64,000 nucleotides of DNA from Albidovulum litorale. Lineage in GTDB: Bacteria; Pseudomonadota; Alphaproteobacteria; Rhodobacterales; Rhodobacteraceae. This document shows positions 57,190 through 64,000 of the stretch, piece by piece (position 1 is the first letter of the stretch; every line of letters starts with the position of its first letter). The notes beneath the pieces were generated by a model. That model was not told the origin of the DNA and made no database searches. It worked only from the letters and a program-made list of their open reading frames with translations. The stretch lies in NCBI RefSeq assembly GCF_025751495.1, contig NZ_JAOWKZ010000003.1:496001-560000 (forward strand), read 5' to 3'. The position numbers and the translations under genes are program-made.

Positions 57190-59516
57190 CAGAAGCGCGT
57201 CGAAACGGTCAAGTCGAAGTTCTGCTCCTTATCGTAGCTTTCCTTTTGCAACGCTTTGGAGAAGTTGAACCGCAAGGGACCGAGTGGGGTATCCCAGAAG
57301 ATCGAAACACCAATCACACTCCGAAGTTTGAGGTCGTCATCGATTGAACCGCTGAGATTGTCATCCAACCCCCAGACCGAACCGACATCGGCGAAAAGAC
57401 CACCGGTGATGCCATATTCTTCGGGCAGACCGAGCGGGAATTCTGCCTCGAAACGCGCTACTGCGAAGAAGTTGCCGCCGAGGGCATCTTCGTTCGCCAC
57501 CGTAAGATCGCGCGGGCCGATACCATTCGGTTCGAAACCCCGAATCTTGCCGTTGCCGGTGAAGCGGTCGAGCAATCGGCTGTCGCCATTGGTCGTCACA
57601 ACTGCACCGCCTTCAAGCTCTGCCCGAAGCGTGACCTCTTCGCGGAACGCCTTCTGCTGGTAGGATGCAAGCGCATTTGTGGTAACACTTTGAATGTCGC
57701 CACCGACGCCTGCGAAGTCCTGACCGAATCTGAGCCGGAACGATCGGTTCGGGTCGAGTCCGCCAATGCGGGTGTCATATGTATAGGCGTAGCCGAGTGA
57801 GCTCGTGATCTGGGCGCCCAGCGCTTCCTCATTCTTAAGCAATGTCGAGGAATTCGCATCTACATCGAACAAGTCGTCCTGCGAGATGCTGTACCGCAGT
57901 TCCAACCGCCCGAACTCGCTGATCGGGAACTCAATCGATGGCGAGAACCCAATGCGTTGAGTTGAATAATCCGAGTTGTCGTTTTCCGTAGTGTTGTAAT
58001 AACCGGTGAAACGAAAACGCAGATCCCGGTCGAGGAAAGCCGGTTCGATGAAGGTGATTGAACTGTTCTTGTTGTCGGTACCCGCCGTCAGGTTGAGACT
58101 CACGAACTGGCCGCGACCAAGGAAGTTCGCTTCGGACAGACCGATATTGAAGCCAACACCATTCGATACCGAATAGCTTGCACCGAAGGTCAGCGACCCG
58201 GTCGGCTTCTCCTCCACATTGACGTCGACAATCACCTGATCCGAGGCGGTGCCCTGACGTGCGTCGACCTCTGCCGTTTCAAAGAAATCAAGCGCTCGGA
58301 TCCGTTCCGCACCCTCACGGATTTCGCGCGGATTGAACGGGTCGCCTTCGACCGTCTTGAACTGACGGCGGATCACCTTGTCGAGGGTCGTCGCATTACC
58401 CTCGATATCAATACGCTCGACGAAAACCCGTGGCCCCTTGGTCAGTGCAAAGACCACATCCAGAGTCTGTTCACGTTCATTCCGGGTAATACGCGGAACG
58501 ACCGCCATGAAGTTGACGCCCTGCTTAAGCGCAACCGCTTCGAGACGATCGATGTTGTTGTCGATCAGGTTCGGTGAGTAGGTTAGGCCGGAGCGAAGCC
58601 GCACCGCCTTTGCGTATTCCTCGACATCGACGCCGTCATATTCACTGACGGTGCTGACGTTACCGAACTTATAGCTCAACCCCTCGCGCACCGCGAAAGT
58701 GAGGAAGAAAGCGTCGCGTTCCTGCGAGAACTCGCGCGAAACAGAAAGGACCTGAAAGTCTATAAACCCACGCGAACGGTAGAAATCGGTTAATAGCTGC
58801 TTGTCGAACTCGACCCTGTCCGCGATGAAGGTATCGCGCTGAATGATGTTACGCAGCAGACCGGCTTGCTTGGTTTCAAGCACCTGGCGCAGACGACGGT
58901 CCGAATAGGCGCGGTTGCCGGTAAAGGACAGCCGCTCGATCTCGGTCACCCGGCCTTCGCGGATTTCAAACACCAGATCAACGCGGTTGCCGTCGCGTTC
59001 GATGATCCGCGGCTCGACCCGGGCGGCCAGTCGGCCAGCTAGGGCATAGGCCTCAGTGATCGCCGCGGCATCGGCTTCGGCCTGCAGTGTCGAGTAGACG
59101 CGCCGGGACTGCGATTTGATGACGCCCGCAAGCTGTTCGTCCTTGATGCGCTTGTTGCCCTCGTAGGAAACGGTATTGATCGTAGGGTTTTCCACCACCC
59201 GGATGACCAGCGTGCCGCCAGAGGGCACAACGTCAACGCTTTTGAATAGACCCGAGGCATTCAACCGCTGAACCGCATCATTGAGCGCGCCCGCGGTGAC
59301 GCTTTCGCCTTGGGCGATTCCAGCGAATTTCACGATTGTGGCCGGTTCAATATGCTCGTTCCCTTCGACCACAATCCGCGAAAACGCATAGTTCTGCGCC
59401 GTCGCCGCAGTGAAGAAAAGACCGAAAAGTATTGTGAAAAAAACAAAAAGTGCCGCCTTTGCACGACCTGCAAGAACATTGCTTGCACCCAGTACGCCCT
59501 GCCCGTCCGACACCAT
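57189..59516 (-). CDS. bamA: Outer-membrane protein assembly factor BamA
   Basis: This 775-residue Omp85 protein has a signal segment (ALFVFFTILFGLFFTAATAQ), POTRA domains (for example YAFSRIVVEGNEHIEPATIV and INTVSYEGNKRIKDEQLAGV), and a C-terminal barrel ending VSTRF with Phe. The conserved barrel motif VRGF-like stretch is seen as KIRGFEPNGIGPRD. It inserts beta-barrel proteins in the outer membrane. It is linked to rseP and skp. Confidence 0.96.
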   Translation of the reverse strand: MVSDGQGVLGASNVLAGRAKAALFVFFTILFGLFFTAATAQNYAFSRIVVEGNEHIEPATIVKFAGIAQGESVTAGALNDAVQRLNASGLFKSVDVVPSGGTLVIRVVENPTINTVSYEGNKRIKDEQLAGVIKSQSRRVYSTLQAEADAAAITEAYALAGRLAARVEPRIIERDGNRVDLVFEIREGRVTEIERLSFTGNRAYSDRRLRQVLETKQAGLLRNIIQRDTFIADRVEFDKQLLTDFYRSRGFIDFQVLSVSREFSQERDAFFLTFAVREGLSYKFGNVSTVSEYDGVDVEEYAKAVRLRSGLTYSPNLIDNNIDRLEAVALKQGVNFMAVVPRITRNEREQTLDVVFALTKGPRVFVERIDIEGNATTLDKVIRRQFKTVEGDPFNPREIREGAERIRALDFFETAEVDARQGTASDQVIVDVNVEEKPTGSLTFGASYSVSNGVGFNIGLSEANFLGRGQFVSLNLTAGTDNKNSSITFIEPAFLDRDLRFRFTGYYNTTENDNSDYSTQRIGFSPSIEFPISEFGRLELRYSISQDDLFDVDANSSTLLKNEEALGAQITSSLGYAYTYDTRIGGLDPNRSFRLRFGQDFAGVGGDIQSVTTNALASYQQKAFREEVTLRAELEGGAVVTTNGDSRLLDRFTGNGKIRGFEPNGIGPRDLTVANEDALGGNFFAVARFEAEFPLGLPEEYGITGGLFADVGSVWGLDDNLSGSIDDDLKLRSVIGVSIFWDTPLGPLRFNFSKALQKESYDKEQNFDLTVSTRF

Positions 59517-59581
59517 GATCTGCCCCCTGGATGAATGCCACTATCTTTGGAAACGTGACTACCGATAAAGCAGATGCTTGT

Positions 59582-59618
59582 CAAAAGCGACGGCGCGCCA
59601 CCGAGTGGGGCGCGCCGT
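59582..59618 (-). terminator. Rho-independent terminator on the minus strand
   Basis: ACGGCGCGCC at 59590-59599 pairs with GGCGCGCCGT at 59609-59618 around a 9-base loop; on the minus strand this is followed by CGCTTTT. It ends the small-gene transcript before the bamA promoter area, so bamA likely has its own promoter. Confidence 0.8.
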
Positions 59619-59648
59619 AAAAACTTCGGTGCTGGAGGAACAGAGCCC

Positions 59649-59813
59649 TCAGCGAATGAAATGCTGCTCGTGCTTCTGGATCTGGGACAGTTCGGCGCCG
59701 ATCATTGCACCGCCAGCGAGCCCGACCACAATCGCAAGAGGTATGAGAATCCGGTCAAGGCCAAGATCCATCATCAGAGAAAAGCTCCGATATCCATTCT
59801 GGATCAGTTGCAT
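59649..59813 (-). CDS. Membrane microprotein (54 aa)
   Basis: ATG 59813 follows GGGAGG. The 54-residue product begins MQLIQNGYRSFSLMMDLGLD, with one membrane helix, RILIPLAIVVGLAGGAMIGA. I recognise this pattern from other Rhodobacteraceae small genes, but not a function. The terminator just downstream supports it as a real transcript end. Confidence 0.65.
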   Translation of the reverse strand: MQLIQNGYRSFSLMMDLGLDRILIPLAIVVGLAGGAMIGAELSQIQKHEQHFIR

Positions 59814-59914
59814 CGTCCTAGGCCTCCCGGCGGTTCACGGTTGCCAAACAAGCTAGGTTTGGAATGTGGCGGTTTTGCGGCTTATTCGCGGTGACAAGAC
59901 GCCGTTTGCGCAAT

Positions 59915-61258
59915 TCAGACGCAGAACAGGTCGTTGCTCAGGCCGAATGCCATCAGCGCCAGCACCAGCGTCAGACCGATGGCCATGGCAACGTTCATCA
60001 CTTTGTCCGATGGCGGACGTCCGAATGCCCATTCATAGGCATGGAAGACCAGATGGCCACCATCGAGAACCGGGATGGGGAACAGATTCAAAAGTCCGAT
60101 CGCCGTCGAGAGCGCCGCTACAAGCCATATGAACGACGACAACCCGGCGCTTGCGGCCGTGCTGGTTGCCTGGGCGATGGCGATCGGTCCATTGATATTG
60201 CAGCTGGAAATCTTGCCACCCACGACGCTGCCGATGCCGATGAACGTCCCTTCGATCACGCGGTAGGTCTGCATCACCCCAATTCGCGCCGCCTCGGTCA
60301 GGCCGGGAAGGCGCGTCATCGGCTCGAAGACATAGCCCGAACTGAAGCCAATCAGATAACCGGTTTCCAGACCACCATCGTCGGCCTCTACCGGTCGTGG
60401 GCGTGGTTTAAGGCGGGCTTCAAGGATTTCACCTGCACGCCACACGGTCAGCGTCACCTCCTGCCCGCCGCCCGAACGGATCAGGCTTTGGACATCGGAA
60501 AACCGCGGCGTGGGCATTCCATCAACGGCGGTGATGACGTCACCGATCATCAGCCCGGCATCCTGCGCGGCGCTCTTGGGCTGGATGCCACCGATCATCG
60601 GCGGGATCAATGTCGGTCCAGTCACCGTTACCTCTGCCCCGTCTCGCAGCACAAGGTAGTCTACCGTATCGCTAGGGGGCAGCGTATCGACCACTTTGTT
60701 CAGCGCCTCATAGTCTGGCGTTTCATGTCCGTTCACCTTGAGAATGCGGTCCCCCGGGGCCAAGCCGTTTTCCACAGGCACAGGCATCAGCGCGGCGATC
60801 TCGGGCCGGTCGGTGGCAAGGCCGGTTGCAAAAGGCATTGCTGCGAAGATCAGGAAGGACAAAACAAAATTGAAAAATGGGCCTGCAAAAACGGTCGCCG
60901 CGCGGGCCCAAAGGGGGGCACCGTGCATCGTGTGGCGACGTTCTTCGTTCGAAAGTCGTGACATCGTATCGACATCTGCACCCGCCGAGGCCGCATTGGC
61001 ATCACCGAGGAACTTCACGTATCCGCCGAAGGGGATCGCGGCCACCTGCCAGCGGGTGCCGCGCTTGTCGATGCGCGACCAGAGCCTGGGACCAAAACCG
61101 AGCGAGAAAACCTCGGCATGAATACCCGACCAGCGCCCGACGATGTAATGGCCATATTCGTGAACTGCCACGATGATCGACAGCGCGACGAGGAAGGCGC
61201 CGACGGTCTGCAAGGTATCAAGAGCGGAAGCCAGAAGGCCGGGAAAATCCAAGGTCAC
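59915..61258 (-). CDS. rseP: Site-2 protease RseP
   Basis: This 447-residue membrane metalloprotease has HExxH in LSIIVAVHEYGHYIVGRWSG, PDZ region SAAQDAGLMIGDVITAVDGM and the C-terminal LDGGHL motif (FPIPVLDGGHLVFHAYEW). In other bacteria it cleaves anti-sigma factors and remnant signal peptides. Its ATG overlaps dxr's stop by four bases. Confidence 0.95.
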   Translation of the reverse strand: MTLDFPGLLASALDTLQTVGAFLVALSIIVAVHEYGHYIVGRWSGIHAEVFSLGFGPRLWSRIDKRGTRWQVAAIPFGGYVKFLGDANAASAGADVDTMSRLSNEERRHTMHGAPLWARAATVFAGPFFNFVLSFLIFAAMPFATGLATDRPEIAALMPVPVENGLAPGDRILKVNGHETPDYEALNKVVDTLPPSDTVDYLVLRDGAEVTVTGPTLIPPMIGGIQPKSAAQDAGLMIGDVITAVDGMPTPRFSDVQSLIRSGGGQEVTLTVWRAGEILEARLKPRPRPVEADDGGLETGYLIGFSSGYVFEPMTRLPGLTEAARIGVMQTYRVIEGTFIGIGSVVGGKISSCNINGPIAIAQATSTAASAGLSSFIWLVAALSTAIGLLNLFPIPVLDGGHLVFHAYEWAFGRPPSDKVMNVAMAIGLTLVLALMAFGLSNDLFCV

Positions 61259-62436
61259 GTCCTCTGCATATCTTTAATCACTTCAACAGTCATGCGGCGC
61301 GCGGTGCGATCCGCATCCAGAACCATATCGAGGCTCGTGGCCGGTTTGCCAAGCCCCGTATCCCGCGAAAGCCGTTCCAGCACGTCCTCGACCACGTCGG
61401 CCATCTTGGTGAAACCGATGCGACCGTCAATGAAGGCATCAAGCGCAGCCTCCTTCGATGCGTTGAACGCCGCGCCACTCAGCCCGCCCGCCGCCATCAC
61501 CTCGCGCGCGAGGCGCAACGCGGGATAGCGCGCCGGGTCGGGGGCCGAAAAGCTCAGTTGCCCGATCTTCGCGAGGTTCAGCCGCGACACCGGCAGATGA
61601 TTGCGTTCGGGCCAGTTCAGCGCATAGCCAATCGCGTGGCGCATATCCGGCGCCCCAAGATGGCCGATAACGCCGCCGTCCCGGAAACCGACAAGCGCAT
61701 GGACGAGGGATTCCGGATGAACGAGAACTTCGATCCGTTCAGGTTCGATACCGAAGAATTCGTGGGTTTCGATGATCTCCAGCGCCTTGTTGAACATCGA
61801 CGCGGAATCGATAGTGATCCGCTGTCCCATCGCCCAGTTGGGGTGGGTGGAGGCCTCTGCCACCGTTGCCGTCGCCAGCCGTTCGAGCGGCCAATCGCGA
61901 AAGGCGCCGCCCGAGGCGGTGATGGTGATCGCTTCCACCGCCTCCATTTCTTCGCCGACCAAAGCTTGAAAAACCGCCGAATGTTCACTGTCCACCGGCA
62001 GGATACGGGCACCATGGGCGCGCGCCTCGGCCATCAGCAAAGGCCCGGCGGTCACGAGGCTTTCCTTGTTGGCCAAGGCCAGAGTGCCACCATGCGACAG
62101 GGCACGGAATCCGGGCGCAAGACCGGCGGCACCGACGATACCGGACATGATCCAGTCAACGGGGCGGTCGGCCGCTTCCAAAAGGGCATTCTGCCCGGCC
62201 GCAGCGACAGTACCAGAACCCTGAAGCGCGGCTTTCAGGTCGGGCAGCAAAGCGTCGTCTGCGATAACCGCGACCTCGGCTTTCAGTGCCTTGGCCTGTT
62301 CAGCCAATCGCGCGACATTCCTGCCACCGGTCAGGGCAACCGTCCGGTAGGCCTGCGCCCCACCCTGCCGCATCAGAAGGTCAAAGGTGCTTTCGCCGAT
62401 GGAACCTGTGGCGCCGAAAACCGATACGCTGCGCAT
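61255..62436 (-). CDS. dxr: 1-deoxy-D-xylulose-5-phosphate reductoisomerase
   Basis: This protein is 393 residues from ATG 62436. It begins MRSVSVFGATGSIGESTFDL. Catalytic segments are VDSEHSAVFQALVGEE and ITASGGAFRDWPLERLATAT, and MGQRITIDSASMFNKALEII. It makes MEP from DXP in the isoprenoid pathway, feeding UppS. Starting at 62481 is unlikely since it adds a poor N-terminus overlapping cdsA. Confidence 0.96.
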   Translation of the reverse strand: MRSVSVFGATGSIGESTFDLLMRQGGAQAYRTVALTGGRNVARLAEQAKALKAEVAVIADDALLPDLKAALQGSGTVAAAGQNALLEAADRPVDWIMSGIVGAAGLAPGFRALSHGGTLALANKESLVTAGPLLMAEARAHGARILPVDSEHSAVFQALVGEEMEAVEAITITASGGAFRDWPLERLATATVAEASTHPNWAMGQRITIDSASMFNKALEIIETHEFFGIEPERIEVLVHPESLVHALVGFRDGGVIGHLGAPDMRHAIGYALNWPERNHLPVSRLNLAKIGQLSFSAPDPARYPALRLAREVMAAGGLSGAAFNASKEAALDAFIDGRIGFTKMADVVEDVLERLSRDTGLGKPATSLDMVLDADRTARRMTVEVIKDMQRT

Positions 62437-62440
62437 CGGC

Positions 62441-63238
62441 TCAGAACCGGACGACGGGGACCGGCGTGAGCTGGGCCACAAGCAGCATGAACAAGGCCGC
62501 CCCCAAAAGCCCGTCGAACCGGTCCATCAGCCCGCCATGGCCCGGGATGAGGCGCGAACTATCTTTGACGCCCGAGCGCCGCTTGATCGCGCTTTCGGCG
62601 ATATCGCCAAGCTGCGAGGCAAAGGCCAGAAGTGCCGAAATCCAGATCAGGTCTCGCCCGGCGGTCGAGATTTGCAGGAAGATGAGGCCGACGATGGCCG
62701 CCGCGATCCATCCCGCGGCAGTGCCCGACCAGGTCTTCTTGGGGCTGAAACGCGGCCAGAATTTCGGGCCCCCGATGATGCGGCCCGCAAAATACCCGGC
62801 AATGTCTGTCACGACGACGACAAGGATCAGCCAGAGAAGCCAGAGCATTCCGTAGCCTTCGCGGAAAGCGACGAGCCCGTAGCAGGCGATCATGATCGCA
62901 ATCGAATAAATGCCATAATCGACCCGCATCGGTCGGCCCGGCCGCACCAGACCGACGATCGTCGGCAGCGCCAAAAGCGGCAGCAGGAACGGATCACGGG
63001 TATAAAGCACGATTGTCAGGGCAACAGCGGCCAACACGGCGAGCATCACGGCCTCGGACGGGCGCCCCCGGTCGGTCATCGCCGCCAGTTCCCAGACCAT
63101 AAGCGCACCTGCAACGATGGCCAGTGCTGCAAACCACGGCCCACCGAGCCAGACCAGAAGCAACCCGCCAAGCGCCATCGCCGCGCCCGAGATCAGGCGC
63201 GGCGCGAGGTCGCCCCATTTACCGGATGCATCGCTCAT
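62441..63238 (-). CDS. cdsA: Phosphatidate cytidylyltransferase
   Basis: This 265-residue membrane protein has several membrane helices and the CDP-alcohol signature at the end, SAIKRRSGVKDSSRLIPGHG and GLMDRFDGLLGAALFM. It makes CDP-diacylglycerol for phospholipid synthesis. Its ATG overlaps the uppS stop by four bases, and dxr begins four bases after its stop. Confidence 0.95.
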   Translation of the reverse strand: MSDASGKWGDLAPRLISGAAMALGGLLLVWLGGPWFAALAIVAGALMVWELAAMTDRGRPSEAVMLAVLAAVALTIVLYTRDPFLLPLLALPTIVGLVRPGRPMRVDYGIYSIAIMIACYGLVAFREGYGMLWLLWLILVVVVTDIAGYFAGRIIGGPKFWPRFSPKKTWSGTAAGWIAAAIVGLIFLQISTAGRDLIWISALLAFASQLGDIAESAIKRRSGVKDSSRLIPGHGGLMDRFDGLLGAALFMLLVAQLTPVPVVRF

Positions 63239-63963
63239 GCGCTCAGCGCGCCGCCGTAACGGCGTTCACGGTCGGTGAAGCGGGCCATGATCGCTTCAAG
63301 CTCAGCCGGGGTGAAATCGGGCCAGAGCGTATCGGTGAACTCGTATTCCGAATACGCCGACTGCCAAAGCAGGTAGTTCGAGATCCGCGTCTCGCCCGAA
63401 GTGCGGATCACAAGATCAGGGTCCGGCAGGTCATGGGTGTCAAGGCGGGCTTCGATCGCGGCCTCATCGACCTCATCAGGGGCCAGACGACCTGCGGCGA
63501 CATCCTCGGCCACCTTCTTCGCCGCGCGCGCCAGTTCGTCCCGGCCGCCATAGTTGATGGCGACGGTCAGATGCAGCCGGTCGTTGTCCTTCGTCCGCTC
63601 CTCAATCCCGGCCATCAGCTTTTGCAGCTTCTTGTCGAGCCGCGACCGCTCACCAATAAAGCGCAGCCGCACACCCTCAGCCGAAAGCCGTTCGGCTTCC
63701 GACTGGATGTAGCGGGCGAAGATCGTCATCAGGCCGATGACCTCTTCGGTCGAACGCTTCCAGTTTTCCGTCGAAAAGGCGTAAAGCGTGAGATAGCGGA
63801 TACCGAGCCCGGGCGCCGCCTCGACGATGGTGCGGACACGTTCCGCCCCCCGACGGTGGCCAACAAGACGCGGCCAGCCCCGGCTGGTTGCCCAGCGGCC
63901 GTTGCCATCCATGATGATGGCGACATGCGCCGGAACGCTGCCCGTGATGTCCTTCGCGGCCAT
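63235..63963 (-). CDS. uppS: Undecaprenyl diphosphate synthase
   Basis: This 242-residue enzyme has the signature VAIIMDGNGRWATSRGWPRL with catalytic Asp, then YLTLYAFSTENWKRS and RTSGETRISNYLLWQSAYSE. It condenses IPP units to the C55 lipid carrier of peptidoglycan and polysaccharide synthesis. It is the first gene seen here of the envelope block; the upstream neighbour lies outside the window. Confidence 0.97.
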   Translation of the reverse strand: MAAKDITGSVPAHVAIIMDGNGRWATSRGWPRLVGHRRGAERVRTIVEAAPGLGIRYLTLYAFSTENWKRSTEEVIGLMTIFARYIQSEAERLSAEGVRLRFIGERSRLDKKLQKLMAGIEERTKDNDRLHLTVAINYGGRDELARAAKKVAEDVAAGRLAPDEVDEAAIEARLDTHDLPDPDLVIRTSGETRISNYLLWQSAYSEYEFTDTLWPDFTPAELEAIMARFTDRERRYGGALSA

Positions 63964-64000
63964 CGGCCTGCCCTTTCCGCCCCCGGGACCTGCCGGTCCT

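Overview
The window is chromosomal DNA of an alphaproteobacterium, most likely a member of the Rhodobacteraceae. This rests on high GC, the ctrA-sciP pair, the uppS-cdsA-dxr-rseP-bamA-skp-fabZ-lpxA-lpxI-lpxB envelope block without lpxD, a usg gene, an alpha-type gyrA, and many short membrane microproteins typical of that family. Species cannot be fixed from sequence alone.

Layout. 1-2400: a partial LysR regulator, a small hypothetical gene and a GNAT acetyltransferase. 2500-7150: a first mobile element, all on the minus strand apart from one lipoprotein gene. It holds a P4-type integrase, an AlpA regulator, winged-helix proteins, a QAIVG-type protein and two copies of a small Cys/His HGG-type gene. 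7281-8802: a BlaI/BlaR1-type repressor-protease pair. 8881-14954: a complete glycerol-type ABC transporter (V-S-T-P-Q-U order in the direction of transcription). 15311-16997: a transglutaminase-like cysteine protease and a secreted protein with 23 GGGEGS repeats. 17258-23042: a glycan cluster with three glycosyltransferases, a Gfo/Idh/MocA oxidoreductase and a sugar epimerase. 23096-27633: sufE, a lipoprotein, rnd, a beta-trefoil protein, purN and purM.

27741-35900: a tRNA gene with a CAU anticodon followed by an 8.1-kb island bounded by a 15-bp direct repeat of the tRNA 3' end. The island has its own tyrosine integrase, a DUF6362-like gene, a two-gene membrane module of unknown function and a tightly overlapped minus-strand operon of mostly unknown genes. 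Both mobile elements carry short palindromic repeats at the end of a winged-helix gene. The palindromes differ between the two elements, and this is the most interesting unexplained structure here.

36035-64000: core genome. It has an orphan histidine kinase, a metallo-hydrolase, tRNA-Asn, usg, gyrA, tRNA-modification genes (trmFO, gluQ, mnmA), hisI, a NifU-like scaffold, recG-ligA, ctrA-sciP, a Tat-exported msrB and the envelope-biogenesis block. That block joins isoprenoid and phospholipid precursor supply (dxr, cdsA, uppS), outer-membrane protein assembly (rseP, bamA, skp) and lipid A synthesis (fabZ, lpxA, lpxI, lpxB) on one strand with tight overlaps.

All functional calls are by recognition of family motifs in the translated sequence; no database search was run.
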